Shown here: positions 52,460-61,492 of the stretch, in pieces | Layout of the letters: each line of letters opens with the position of its first letter | Position numbering within the stretch: position 1 is the first letter of the stretch | Origin: Spirochaetota bacterium | Lineage (GTDB): Bacteria; Spirochaetota; UBA4802; JAFGDQ01 | DNA length: 61,856 nucleotides | Assembly: GCA_016932015.1 (NCBI GenBank) | Contig: JAFGDQ010000020.1 | Span: 1 to 61,856 of the forward strand | Direction of reading: 5' to 3' | Position numbers and translations under genes: made by a program | The notes under the pieces: generated by a model | The model's database searches: none | Told to the model about the DNA's origin: nothing | The model's input: only the letters and a program-made list of their open reading frames with translations

Positions 52460-53962
52460 TTATTTGTTTTTTGTGTTTTTCAGAATTCCGACTGTCCTGT
52501 TTTCACGGATAAGATATTCTTTAATTGTCTGTTTAACATCATTTACAGTAACAGTCCTTAAAACATTGAGGTAGTCAACAGCATATTGCCATCTGCCGAA
52601 ATTTGTCTGGTAATAGCTTAATAATCTGGCAATGCCCATATTGTTATCCATATCGAATACGTATGATGATTCCATATTGATAATAATTTTTCGGATTTCA
52701 TCTTCTGTTACATCATCAGCCAGTTTGTTCATTTCTTCATATATGGCTTTTTCAAGTTCTTCAGCTGTTGCGGGATTCTTGGGTACGCCTGCAATTATAA
52801 ATAAATTATCATAAATGGATCCGGGATATCCGTTATATGCCTGTACTGATGCAGCGATTCCTTTCTGCATAACCAGTGAGTGGTAAAGACGTGATGTTTT
52901 TCCCTGTGTAAGAATGCCGGAAATAACATCGAAAACATAGTCTGTTTTTGACGGGAATGTAGGTTTGTGCCATCCGATAAGTAAATACGGATTTGATTCA
53001 AATTCAATTTCAAATCTTCTTTCACCTTTTTGTTCAGGCTCTGTTATTACGGTTTCAGGCGGGGCTTTCCTGTCTTCGAGCGTGCTGAAATATTTTTCCA
53101 GCATTTTAAAAGTTATATCAGTATCCTGCCTGCCTACAATGGCAATTGTCATTCTTGACGGGACATAGTTCTCGCGATAAAAATCCCTGACCTGCTTAAC
53201 AGTATAATTTTTAATATTTGATTTCCAGCCTATTACAGGATGCCTGTACGGATGGGCAATGTATGCGATTGAAAGAAATTTCTCGAATAAACTGCCTTCT
53301 CCCTGGGATTCATATCTCATAAGGCGTTCTTCGTAAACGGCCCCCTTTTCAAGATAAAACTCCCTGAATACAGGATTTCTGAGTCTTTCAGATTCAAGAT
53401 TGGCCCAGAGTTCCAGCTTTGATGAGGGAAGTTCAATATAATAGGCAGTCATATCTTTTGACGTAGATGCATTAAAGCCGACTCCGCCGTTTTGCGTATA
53501 TATTCTGGAATAAGGTGTGCTGACAATATACTGCCGCTCTTCCTGCTGCAGATTTTTCAGTTTTGTTTTAAGTTTTTCAATTTCGGGGTTCTCAGGATCA
53601 CTGCGGGTCAGCCTGTCGACCATTTCACCGGTCTTTTCAATTTCTTCGAGTACCGGCTTTTCTTTTTTGAAATCGGTTGTTCCGATTTTATCAGTGCCTT
53701 TGAAAAGCATATGCTCCAGCATATGCGCAATACCCATATTATTATAACTTTCATCTACGGATCCTGCCCTGAAAGTAATAGTCATGGCCAGAATCGGAGA
53801 ATACCCTCGGTTAAGCATAATAACGTTTATGCCGTTTTTCATTTTTTTATGAACGGTATTTGCTTTCAGATATTCGCCTACATCTTTTATCTGAGCATTA
53901 GCTGGAATACTGACTATTGCCAGCAGAAACAGGATTATTGTGTGAATAGCGTATTTTTTCAT
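52460..53962 (-). CDS. M16-family zinc peptidase, catalytic subunit
   Basis: The 500-residue product has a signal peptide (MKKYAIHTIILFLLAIVSIP) and an intact HxxEH at 80-84 (HMLEHMLFKGT), with the third zinc ligand Glu in YLEKGAVYEERLM. The C-terminal half resembles the pocket domain (TQGKTSRLYHSLV). Such pairs degrade peptides in the periplasm. The substrate is unknown. Confidence 0.92.
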   Translation of the reverse strand: MKKYAIHTIILFLLAIVSIPANAQIKDVGEYLKANTVHKKMKNGINVIMLNRGYSPILAMTITFRAGSVDESYNNMGIAHMLEHMLFKGTDKIGTTDFKKEKPVLEEIEKTGEMVDRLTRSDPENPEIEKLKTKLKNLQQEERQYIVSTPYSRIYTQNGGVGFNASTSKDMTAYYIELPSSKLELWANLESERLRNPVFREFYLEKGAVYEERLMRYESQGEGSLFEKFLSIAYIAHPYRHPVIGWKSNIKNYTVKQVRDFYRENYVPSRMTIAIVGRQDTDITFKMLEKYFSTLEDRKAPPETVITEPEQKGERRFEIEFESNPYLLIGWHKPTFPSKTDYVFDVISGILTQGKTSRLYHSLVMQKGIAASVQAYNGYPGSIYDNLFIIAGVPKNPATAEELEKAIYEEMNKLADDVTEDEIRKIIINMESSYVFDMDNNMGIARLLSYYQTNFGRWQYAVDYLNVLRTVTVNDVKQTIKEYLIRENRTVGILKNTKNK

Positions 53963-54118
53963 AATTTTTTAGCCGAATTATTTGAGAATCCTGACCGGTT
54001 TTAATTGTAAATTATCTGTATCATCAGAAAAGCATTAAATCAGGAGCTGGTCAAACAATTTATTAACATGTATAAATCATTGTAACAAAAAAATAACAGT
54101 AAATCAAAATTTTACCAT

Positions 54119-54475
54119 TTAACTGTTCTTTTTCAGAATATCTTCAGCCGCTTTTTTGAGAATCGGGGATACTTCCATGGCAGGCTCATTTTTTTCAGCA
54201 GCCTGTTGCTTTAATTTATCTTCGCCAATCCAGCGGCCCAATGCATATACCATTCTTTCGAAGATTTCGTTCACTTTTTCATGCATATTGGCTTTTTTGT
54301 AGAATTTGAAAGCAAGCAGAGGCTGTTTTTTTTCGTAAAAATAATAATCGCCGATTCTTATGATGCCGTCTTTGTAACCGGTTTTCAGAAAGATTTTAAT
54401 TGCAGCTTCCAACTCTCCCTTATTGAACAGTTCATTACCTTTTCTGATCAAAGCTGCTCTTTCTTTTTTGTCCAT
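54119..54475 (-). CDS. Small TPR-like protein
   Basis: The 118-residue product has TPR-type helices: LIRKGNELFNKGELEAAIKI, then FYEKKQPLLAFKFYKKANM. A basic/acidic tail ends EDILKKNS. There is no signal or membrane segment. Similar small proteins occur in spirochaete-like genomes as conserved hypotheticals; the role is unknown. No clear ribosome-binding site precedes the ATG. Confidence 0.65.
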   Translation of the reverse strand: MDKKERAALIRKGNELFNKGELEAAIKIFLKTGYKDGIIRIGDYYFYEKKQPLLAFKFYKKANMHEKVNEIFERMVYALGRWIGEDKLKQQAAEKNEPAMEVSPILKKAAEDILKKNS

Positions 54476-54505
54476 ATGCGACTATTATTTGAAGATGATT
54501 CAGAA

Positions 54506-54572
54506 GTTATCTCAAAATGGAATTTATAATGAAAGAAAAAAATATATTAGAATTCGAAAAAATTGAGATAAC
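54506..54572. repeat. 10-bp inverted repeat with long spacer
   Basis: GTTATCTCAA (54506-54515) and TTGAGATAAC (54563-54572) are perfectly complementary across 47 AT-rich bases between glyA and the small TPR-like gene. A further hairpin CCGGGT/ACCCGG spans the glyA stop codon. Neither has a U-run. Confidence 0.5.
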
Positions 54573-54590
54573 CTCTGTTTGTGCCGGGTT

Positions 54591-55856
54591 TTAACTTTCT
54601 TTACCCGGAATAATAAAATGCTCCGGGACTCTGAATTGAGAGCAGAGAAGCAGTACTTCTTTTGCAGTGCCTTCTATTACTGATTCATTGTCAATATTTT
54701 CAGCAACACGGTTTATGAAACCAGCTATGAGGTCCATCTGGTCTTCTTTCATTCCTCTTGTGGTTACGGCCGGTGTACCGATCCTGAGTCCGTTTGGATT
54801 CGCCGCAGGGCTGTCATCGCCCGGGATTGTGTTGTAATTGCCGACAATGCGTGCTCTGTCAAGAGCCTTGGCAAGTTTTTTTCCCGGGATTTTTTTGCTC
54901 CTAAGATCGATCAGCATCAGGTGATTGTCCGTTCCTCCTGAGACCAGGTCGAACCCGTATTCCATCAGTCTTTTCGCTAGACGCTTCGCGTTTTTAACAA
55001 CCTGTTTTGCGTATTCAATAAATTCTTTTGTATCTGCTTCTGCAAGGGCAACAGCAAGACTTGCCATAGTATGCATATGAGGCCCGCCCTGAAGTCCGGG
55101 GAAAACCGATTTGTTGACTTTTGCGCTGTGTTCCGCTTTGCATAAAAGCATGCCGCCTCTCGGGCCTCTCAGGGTTTTGTGCGTTGTTGTTGATACAATG
55201 TCCGCGTATGGAACCGGGCTCATGTGTATTCCGGCTACAACGAGTCCGGAGATATGAGCAATATCGCTTACATGATATGCGCCGACTTTTTTGGCGATTT
55301 CTCCGAAAGCTTTAAAGTCAATTTCTCTTGGATAGGCTGTTGCTCCAGAAATAATTATTTTAGGTTTATGCTTTTTTGCAAGATCTTCAATCTGATTATA
55401 GTCCAGTCTTCCTGTTTTTGTATCAACTGAGTACTGTACACTGTTGTAAAATCTGCTTGTAGCACTTACGTTCCATCCGTGTGTAAGATGCCCTCCGTGG
55501 GACAGTGATAAGCCCATGATTGTGTCGCCCGGATTGATTAGAGCGTTGTAGGCTGCGATATTAGCGACTGAACCTGAATACGGCTGAGTATTCGCATGGT
55601 CAGCTTTAAAAATTTTTTTTGCCCTGGTAACAGCAAGATTTTCTACAAGGTCGGTAACCTGCTGGCCTTCGTAATATCTTTTGCCTGGATAGCCTTCTGC
55701 GTATTTATTCGTAAAACAGCTTGATGAGGCAATCATTACTGCTTTTGAAACATAGTTTTCGGAAGGTATAAGTCTTATAGCCCCGCTCTGCCTTGCTTCT
55801 TCCTGTCTAATCAGTTCATAAATTTGCGGATCGTACTGCTCAAGCGCCGAGATCAT
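54591..55856 (-). CDS. glyA: Serine hydroxymethyltransferase
   Basis: The 421-residue enzyme converts serine and tetrahydrofolate to glycine and methylene-THF. The PLP Lys lies in VSTTTHKTLRGPRGGM; LIPSENYVSKAVM, NKYAEGYPGKRYYEG, THGWNVSA and HISGLVVAG are typical. GGAGC precedes the ATG. No glycine riboswitch is visible upstream. Confidence 0.96.
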   Translation of the reverse strand: MISALEQYDPQIYELIRQEEARQSGAIRLIPSENYVSKAVMIASSSCFTNKYAEGYPGKRYYEGQQVTDLVENLAVTRAKKIFKADHANTQPYSGSVANIAAYNALINPGDTIMGLSLSHGGHLTHGWNVSATSRFYNSVQYSVDTKTGRLDYNQIEDLAKKHKPKIIISGATAYPREIDFKAFGEIAKKVGAYHVSDIAHISGLVVAGIHMSPVPYADIVSTTTHKTLRGPRGGMLLCKAEHSAKVNKSVFPGLQGGPHMHTMASLAVALAEADTKEFIEYAKQVVKNAKRLAKRLMEYGFDLVSGGTDNHLMLIDLRSKKIPGKKLAKALDRARIVGNYNTIPGDDSPAANPNGLRIGTPAVTTRGMKEDQMDLIAGFINRVAENIDNESVIEGTAKEVLLLCSQFRVPEHFIIPGKES

Positions 55857-56052
55857 ATTATTGCTCCAAATTGTGAAATATTGTAAATAACTCCGTTTAA
55901 TGACCGGTATGTGTTTTAAAAAAATGCCGAATCCCTACAAAAAATATAATTAATAGTAAATGTACTTTAGGTTTCCGGAACAATTACTCTGCTTTCAAGC
56001 ATTTTTTATTTATTAATAGAATTTTAAGAAATAATTAAAGCATATTGATCTC

Positions 56053-56091
56053 AGTGCATTAAAATTGTTAATCAAAAAATTTTAATGCACT
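56053..56091. repeat. Perfect 14-bp inverted repeat after recQ
   Basis: AGTGCATTAAAATT (56053-56066) and AATTTTAATGCACT (56078-56091) are perfectly complementary around an 11-base loop, 43 bases past the recQ stop on its transcript. No U-run follows, so it is another hairpin of the non-standard kind seen in this window. Confidence 0.75.
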
Positions 56092-56133
56092 ATTTCAATA
56101 GTAAAATGCTGTATTTAAAATAAATAAAGCAAA

Positions 56134-57930
56134 TTATTCCCCTGTAAAAAACCTGATTCTGTCAAGAAATAACTTTCCGTATTTTTCAAGTTTTACTTTA
56201 CCAATACCGCTGATTTCCTTCATATCTTCCATTGATCTTGGATTTACAGCGCACATCTCATGTAATGTTTTATCTGAAAAGATAATATAAGGGGGAACAT
56301 CCTGTTCGGTTGCTAATTCTTTCCTAAGAACCCGAAGATCTCCAAATAAATTTTTATTATATTCGTGGAAAAGAGACTTGGATTTTTCCAAGGCTTTTGT
56401 CTTTTCCCTGATTTCAGCCTGCTTAATTCCGCTTATATTCAGTTTGCCAGTAAGAATTTCGGAGCCTTTTTCAGTGAGTTTGAGTACAGGATATTCTCCT
56501 TCCCTGGATACTGCATTCTGTGCCAGAAGCTCATCAGCAATGTAATGCCAGAATCTTCTGTCCTTATGGCTGCCTGCTCCGTATGTTTTAATTTTGTCAT
56601 GATTCAGCTCTTTAACTTTTTTTGTTTCAGCGCCCGTAATAATTCCAATGATATGTTTAATCCCGAATTTCTGTCCGGTTCTCACAACTGCTGACAGAAA
56701 TATCTGAGCTTCAGTCGTAATGTCAATTACCTCTGCGGTTCCGAGGCATATATCGCAGGCTTTGCAGTTGCTTTCAGGAAAAGTTTCGCTGAAATATTCC
56801 AGAAGCTGCGTCCGCCTGCATACATTGTATGTAGCGTATTTTGACATTCTGAGAAGTTTCTGTGAAGCGATCCCGCGTTCTTTTTCACTTTCCATCTGAT
56901 TTATAAAATAGTTCATTTTTATAATATCTTCGGACCCGTAAAAAAGAATGCAGTCTGCAGGCTCTCCATCCCTCCCGGCTCTGCCTGTTTCCTGATAATA
57001 TCCCTCGATATTTTTAGGGAGATCTCCATGAATCACATAACGGACGTTTGATTTGTCAATGCCCATGCCGAAGGCAATGGTTGCTATTATGACATCCACT
57101 TTGTCCTGATTGAAATACTCCTGGTTTCTTTTTCTTGTTTCAGACTCAATGCCTGCATGATACGGCAGGCAGCTGATTCCGTTATCTGAAAGGAACTGAT
57201 ACAGTTTTCCAACCGAATCTCTCGTTGTCCTGTATACTATTCCGGAAACTCCTTTATGTTCATAAAGATAATTCAGTATCTGTTTATTGATATTTTCTTT
57301 TCTTTGAACACTGTATACCAGATTAGGCCTGTTAAAAGAGGCTCTGACTGTATAAGGGGAACGGAGCCTGAGTTTTTTTATAATGTCATCCTGTACGATT
57401 TTTGTAGCGGTCGCTGTAAAAGCCGCAACCGGAGCTGCCGGAAAATTTTCAGCAATCCCGGAAAGGCTGAGGTAGTCAGGCCTGAAATCATGTCCCCATT
57501 CTGAAATACAATGAGCTTCATCTATTGCGAAAAACGTGATTTTAATTGTTTTCAGGGTTTCAATGAAATTTTTATTGGCAAACCGCTCCGGCGCTATGTA
57601 AAGAAGTTCAATTTTTCCCTCTGTAAGATTGCTGTAGATTTCAGACCTCTCATCCGTATTCAGCGTACTGTTAAGAAATTCAGCTTTCAGCCCGGTATCC
57701 CTGGCAGCATCAACCTGATCCTTCATAAGGGAGATAAGCGGGCTTATAACAATAGCTGTTCCTTTGAGTATCCGGGCCGGAAGCTGATAGCAAAGGGATT
57801 TTCCTCCGCCTGTAGGCATTACTGCAAAAACATCTTTGCCGTTCAGTATCTGCCTGATGATTTCTTCCTGATTCTGTCTGAAACTGTGAAAGCCGAAGAC
57901 TTCCTGAAGTATTTTCTGTTCGTTAGTCAT
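56134..57930 (-). CDS. recQ: ATP-dependent DNA helicase RecQ
   Basis: The 598-residue helicase has motif 0 FGFHSFRQNQEEIIR, Walker A MPTGGGKSLCYQLPA, DEAH in FFAIDEAHCISEWGHDF, motif VI YQETGRAGRDGEPADC, the zinc-binding Cys region (CRRTQLLEYF to CKACDICLG) and a C-terminal HRDC domain (about 520-595). It unwinds recombination intermediates. The gene stands alone on the minus strand. Confidence 0.96.
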   Translation of the reverse strand: MTNEQKILQEVFGFHSFRQNQEEIIRQILNGKDVFAVMPTGGGKSLCYQLPARILKGTAIVISPLISLMKDQVDAARDTGLKAEFLNSTLNTDERSEIYSNLTEGKIELLYIAPERFANKNFIETLKTIKITFFAIDEAHCISEWGHDFRPDYLSLSGIAENFPAAPVAAFTATATKIVQDDIIKKLRLRSPYTVRASFNRPNLVYSVQRKENINKQILNYLYEHKGVSGIVYRTTRDSVGKLYQFLSDNGISCLPYHAGIESETRKRNQEYFNQDKVDVIIATIAFGMGIDKSNVRYVIHGDLPKNIEGYYQETGRAGRDGEPADCILFYGSEDIIKMNYFINQMESEKERGIASQKLLRMSKYATYNVCRRTQLLEYFSETFPESNCKACDICLGTAEVIDITTEAQIFLSAVVRTGQKFGIKHIIGIITGAETKKVKELNHDKIKTYGAGSHKDRRFWHYIADELLAQNAVSREGEYPVLKLTEKGSEILTGKLNISGIKQAEIREKTKALEKSKSLFHEYNKNLFGDLRVLRKELATEQDVPPYIIFSDKTLHEMCAVNPRSMEDMKEISGIGKVKLEKYGKLFLDRIRFFTGE

Positions 57931-58081
57931 TGTATAAAAATAAATATTTTTTATACAAAAAAATATAAAAGCAAAAATGTCAATTTTTATTTAAAATAAA
58001 TATTCAAAATAAGAAATAGTACCAGCAGATAATTAAAGATGTATAGCGGATAGTGTTATGGACAGCCTTGCTGATTACAGG

Positions 58082-59161
58082 TCAGGCTTTGTATTTGTTA
58101 AGTATTTTATAGGATTCCCATAAAGAGAAGAAAAGAGTAAGCAGAACAGGGCCTATTATTACTCCCGGCAGGTTGAAAGCTTCAATGCTGCCCAGCAGAA
58201 GAAAGAAAAAAATAAGCGGATGAAAGTTCAGTCTTTTTCCGAATATTTTCGGTTTTACCAGATTTTCCAGAATAAGATATCCGAAAAAGCACCAGATGCC
58301 TATAATTACTGCGCTGATATAGTAACCCTCAACCATAAAGTAAATTACGGCAGGCATCCAGATCAAAGTTGTCCCTATAACAGGAATCAGCGAAAGTACG
58401 GCTGTAATGCATGCCCATAAGAGAGGCATGTTCAGTCCGAATACGGTGAAAGCGACTCCTACTACAAGGCCCTGCAGTACCATGATAAATAAATTTCCTG
58501 CAAGCAGAACCTTTATAACACTATTAAGCCTTCTTACAACTTTTTTTTCAATATCCTCAGGGAAAGGAAGTGCATTGTAGAATTTTTCGGAAAGATTATC
58601 TCCGTCTTTAAACAGAAAGAAAAGTATAAGCAGCATGAAAAAGACATTTATTACGAATTTTACAGAGAATGTAAGTACGCCTGTAAGGTTGGAAAATAGT
58701 TTTAATGATGTTGTGCTGAGTGTATCTACAAGCTGTTTCAGAATTTCGGCTTCAGTTACATTCGAATATGACAATGCTTTTTGAATTAAAGCATTATTGT
58801 TTATAAAATCATTAAATACTCCATACCTGTACTGATTCTGCAGAAAAATATAAAATTCATATGCCTGGTCTGCGAGTGTGAAAAGAATAATCAGAGACGG
58901 AATTATAATCAGCATAATGATGAGGATTATAACAGTAAGAGACGAGGCCCATCTAATCTTGAGATATTTCAGCAGGTATCTGTAGAATGACCTTAATACA
59001 ATGTATATCACGAGTGCATACAGAAAAGGCCAGAAGATAAACCTGTAAATATATACTATTGAAGCCAGTACTATCGTGAAAAAAGTATAAAAAAGAATAA
59101 GCAGTTTCTTATTCTTTTTTAGAATAAAGTATGATTTATTGTTATCCTGGTTTTCCGGCAT
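58082..59161 (-). CDS. AI-2E family transporter (UPF0118 membrane protein)
   Basis: The 359-residue product has about seven membrane helices and the family segments FFLFKDGDNLSEKFYNALPFP, GVAFTVFGLNMPLLWACIT and LIPVIGTTLIWMPAVIYF. Members include TqsA and Na+/H+-type transporters, so the solute is uncertain. There is no clear ribosome-binding site, and the start lies just past a strong hairpin. Confidence 0.85.
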   Translation of the reverse strand: MPENQDNNKSYFILKKNKKLLILFYTFFTIVLASIVYIYRFIFWPFLYALVIYIVLRSFYRYLLKYLKIRWASSLTVIILIIMLIIIPSLIILFTLADQAYEFYIFLQNQYRYGVFNDFINNNALIQKALSYSNVTEAEILKQLVDTLSTTSLKLFSNLTGVLTFSVKFVINVFFMLLILFFLFKDGDNLSEKFYNALPFPEDIEKKVVRRLNSVIKVLLAGNLFIMVLQGLVVGVAFTVFGLNMPLLWACITAVLSLIPVIGTTLIWMPAVIYFMVEGYYISAVIIGIWCFFGYLILENLVKPKIFGKRLNFHPLIFFFLLLGSIEAFNLPGVIIGPVLLTLFFSLWESYKILNKYKA

Positions 59162-59171
59162 ATCATTAATA

Positions 59172-59206
59172 TAACCGGCATAGGCAAAAAAAGCCCATGC
59201 CGGTTA
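59172..59206. terminator. Strong hairpin with A7/T7 loop
   Basis: TAACCGGCAT (59172-59181) pairs with ATGCCGGTTA (59197-59206), then one mismatch and GGC/GCC, leaving an A7 loop. It lies between the 59225 ORF and the AI-2E start on the minus transcript. It may end the upstream transcript, although the T-run is in the loop, or shield the start of the next gene. Confidence 0.45.
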
Positions 59207-59224
59207 ATAGTAAAACTTTTGACA

Positions 59225-59395
59225 TCATTTCGTCAGATAGCGTGATAAATCAGATGCGATCTTTTTAATGGCGTGGTCCATGTACAGATCATCTGATATC
59301 TTTCTTTTAAACTCGTCTATCTTTAAGGATCGGCGATTGATATTTCTCTGCTTTATCTCACGCTCATCCTTGTTCATGAGATCTTTTTTGGGCAT
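59225..59395 (-). CDS. Small protein, possibly N-terminally truncated
   Basis: From ATG 59395 (GGAGAG six bases ahead) the product is 56 residues: MPKKDLMNKDEREIKQRNIN, ending IASDLSRYLTK. The same frame stays open upstream to about 59583 with protein-like sequence (for example SRFFNQAITYVQGGTLRPLE) but no ATG, GTG or TTG start with a ribosome-binding site at its head. It may be the remnant of a longer gene cut by arrival of the toxin-antitoxin pair. No family is recognised. Confidence 0.5.
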   Translation of the reverse strand: MPKKDLMNKDEREIKQRNINRRSLKIDEFKRKISDDLYMDHAIKKIASDLSRYLTK

Positions 59396-59586
59396 AATAC
59401 TCTCCAAAGGCCTTAAAGTTCCTCCTTGAACATAAGTTATGGCCTGATTAAAGAATCGGCTGCTTTTTGGATCTTCTTTACGATTCTTTATTTTTAATGG
59501 AAAAAATTGCGATTTTTTCGGCAGCGAGAGAATAAACGGTTTTTTCTGTTTTTTGGATGAATTATTATTTTTTGGAAGGAAAGTAG

Positions 59587-59967
59587 TTATTTTTCAATAT
59601 CATCTAACATTTTTTTTATTGTATTTGCCAATGGATCTATATGTAACTTGCATACCATATAAATTTCTTCAGCATCAATATCAAAATAATGATGTGTAAT
59701 TATATCGCGAAGACCTTTTACACCTTTCCAGTCTATTTCAGGATAATTTGTCAGAAGGTATTTATCTGTAATTTTGTCTATATTTTTTATACTTTCTCCT
59801 ATTGCAATAAGCTGCATGCAGATAGCATCTAATAGCAGCATTCCTTCAGGAGAACTGGTAAAATCATTTGCTGATTTTATTGATTCAAAACGTGTTGTTA
59901 CTTTTTGAGTGGCATCGAGAATTTGATTTAAAATATCGGATACTAATTCAATGTCATAATTATACAT
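59587..59967 (-). CDS. hepT: HepT-like HEPN ribonuclease toxin
   Basis: The 126-residue helical protein carries the HEPN RNase/AMPylation motif R-x4-H-x-Y at Arg87, His92 and Tyr94 (LRDIITHHYFDID). HepT cleaves RNA until its partner MNT protein adds AMP to the Tyr. Its start overlaps the mntA stop by 8 bases, so the two are coupled. Typical type VII toxin-antitoxin context. Confidence 0.88.
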   Translation of the reverse strand: MYNYDIELVSDILNQILDATQKVTTRFESIKSANDFTSSPEGMLLLDAICMQLIAIGESIKNIDKITDKYLLTNYPEIDWKGVKGLRDIITHHYFDIDAEEIYMVCKLHIDPLANTIKKMLDDIEK

Positions 59968-60250
59968 AAATAGCGTCTTTTTCTATATGTTTTTTCAGGT
60001 ATGGATTCATGTTTTCCCGCTTTCTGACGATGTCTATGCTTTTTTTAAATTCATGCTCTAAATCCTCTTTTATATGAACAAGTTTAAAGATATCCGGATC
60101 TATTGTTTCAATTATAATATCAATATCACTTTCATTGTTTGCTTTATTCCTTGAATATGAACCAAATAACCCGATTTTATTTATTCCATATTTTTTGGCG
60201 TTTTCATCTTTATACTTTTTCAGGATTTTAAGTATTTCAGAACGAGTCAT
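59960..60250 (-). CDS. mntA: MntA-like minimal nucleotidyltransferase antitoxin
   Basis: The 96-residue protein has the nucleotidyltransferase signature IGLFGSYSRNKANNESDIDI with Gly30-Ser31, Asp42 and Asp44, and the third acid in SIDIV (Asp73). It should AMPylate the HEPN toxin and neutralise it. AAGGA precedes the ATG. It is the first gene of the pair. Confidence 0.9.
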   Translation of the reverse strand: MTRSEILKILKKYKDENAKKYGINKIGLFGSYSRNKANNESDIDIIIETIDPDIFKLVHIKEDLEHEFKKSIDIVRKRENMNPYLKKHIEKDAIYV

Positions 60251-60535
60251 TTTTTATTCCTTTATTTGCGAGGTTCAAACATTATAAAAAATCAAGTCCA
60301 GGATTTTTATTTTTAATAAATGATCTTTTGTAAAAATATTAAAGTCAAGATAAATATCGGACTTGTTGTGTGACTGATAAAATATTACACAGGAAGGCAT
60401 TTGTGTATTACGGCCCGGCTCTTGAAAATACAGGACATTATCAGGGCAAGATGCATGATAATCCGGTGTTCGGTGCATCATGCGGAATACAGGATCATTA
60501 TAACACGGTTTAAGTACAGAAATGCGGGACAGCAT

Positions 60536-60587
60536 ATTCCTGTAAGTTGATTTTAATAAAAATATTCATTTTAAATATTACAGGAAT
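60536..60587. repeat. 10-bp inverted repeat flanking the array
   Basis: ATTCCTGTAA (60536-60545) and TTACAGGAAT (60578-60587) are perfectly complementary across a 32-base AT spacer. The arms carry the same CCTGT half-site as the array that follows, so this is likely an outlying, diverged part of it. Confidence 0.55.
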
Positions 60588-60603
60588 TCCGGACTTGCCG
60601 TAT

Positions 60604-60880
60604 ACGAACTGAAAATTGCCGTTCGAGACAGCAATTTTCCTGTCTGGGAAGGCAATTTTGTTATCCGGAAGACCAATATTCCTGTTCCTGACAGAAATGT
60701 TCCTGTTGTATTATGTCGAATTTGGTGTTTTTTATATAAAGTTTTCTGTCCGGAATAGAAACTTTTCTGTGACCGGACGGCAATTTTATCCTGCGGAAAA
60801 CTAAATTTATTGTCTCGGACAGCAAATTCAATGTCGGGAACAGCAATTTTCCTGTTTTGAACGGAAATTATTTCCTGTAA
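60604..60880. repeat. Degenerate tandem array, 21-bp period, about 13 near-palindromic units
   Basis: The centres of successive units (AATT or one-base variants) lie at 60614, 60633, 60654, 60675, 60696, 60719, 60739, 60760, 60782, 60804, 60825, 60845 and 60866, with steps of 19-23 and a mean of 21. The rough consensus is CGGACAGCAATTTTCCTGTC, an imperfect palindrome with ACAG/CTGT half-sites. There are no unique spacers, so it is not CRISPR; period drift breaks all frames, so it is not coding. A 21-bp period places units on one face of the helix, suggesting a protein-binding array. The wider 60251-60994 gap holds no gene I can support. Confidence 0.75.
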
Positions 60881-60994
60881 AATATTGATTTTATTTTCAG
60901 GAGAGGAAATAGATAGAGAGATCGCTGGTAAAAAAACAATTAAGTATTCGGCTTAATTTATTGCAGTGATCCTTTAACTTTTTTAACAGTTCGT

Positions 60995-61291
60995 CTATCC
61001 TTGAGTATAGGCAATTACAATTTTATTGAAGTCGAAAAATTGCTCCTTCTCCTTTTTGTGATAGGAAACCATACCGGAACAATTGACTGCGATATCAGCC
61101 CATTCTATTGCTTCCGGGAATGACGACCTGTTCAGCAGGTCAGCATAAAAAAGATGTGTGCCTGAAATATATGCTTTCTTTTTATTCCTTACAAGAACGC
61201 CTATTTCATATTTCCCGGACTCCTGAACAGCTTTATAAACTCTGCTGCCAAGTTGTCCGGAGGCACCTAAGATGAGAACTTTAGCTTTCAT
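60995..61291 (-). pseudogene. Truncated NAD(P)-binding epimerase/SDR-like gene
   Basis: The frame encodes 98 residues with AGAGG before the ATG. The Rossmann start is clear (KVLILGASGQLGSRVYKAVQ), followed by VLVRNKKKAYISGTHLFYAD and the typical AVNCSGMVSYH segment. Extended-SDR enzymes normally exceed 300 residues; here the frame stops soon after DFN and no continuation is visible in any frame. It is a broken remnant in the accessory end of the window. Confidence 0.65.
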
Positions 61292-61492
61292 TTAATGCCT
61301 CTTAGATTAAGATGTATGGAATTTGCCTTTGAAGGAAGAAAAGTGCTTTTTTAGCTGGAGGGTATAATTAGTGCAACTGATTTTTTTATTGGATTTTAGG
61401 TATAAAAAATAGGATTCGTCTCCTAGACTATAGAAATTATTGTAATAAATTAGACTTGTTGCGAAACTATGTTATCATAAATATTGGCCGTT

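Noticed and set aside
55857..56052. Glycine riboswitch before glyA
   Set aside because: No conserved riboswitch core or tandem aptamer pattern is visible.
60275..60535. Minus-strand frame of 86 codons next to the array
   Set aside because: It has no ribosome-binding site, its composition follows the repeat-like DNA and no domain is recognisable.
60616..60846. Two overlapping frames of about 60 codons on opposite strands within the array
   Set aside because: Their loose heptad repeats are a by-product of the 21-bp period; the period drifts by 1-2 bases, which would break any true coding repeat.
60604..60880. CRISPR array
   Set aside because: Units touch without unique spacers, are degenerate, and no cas genes are in the window.
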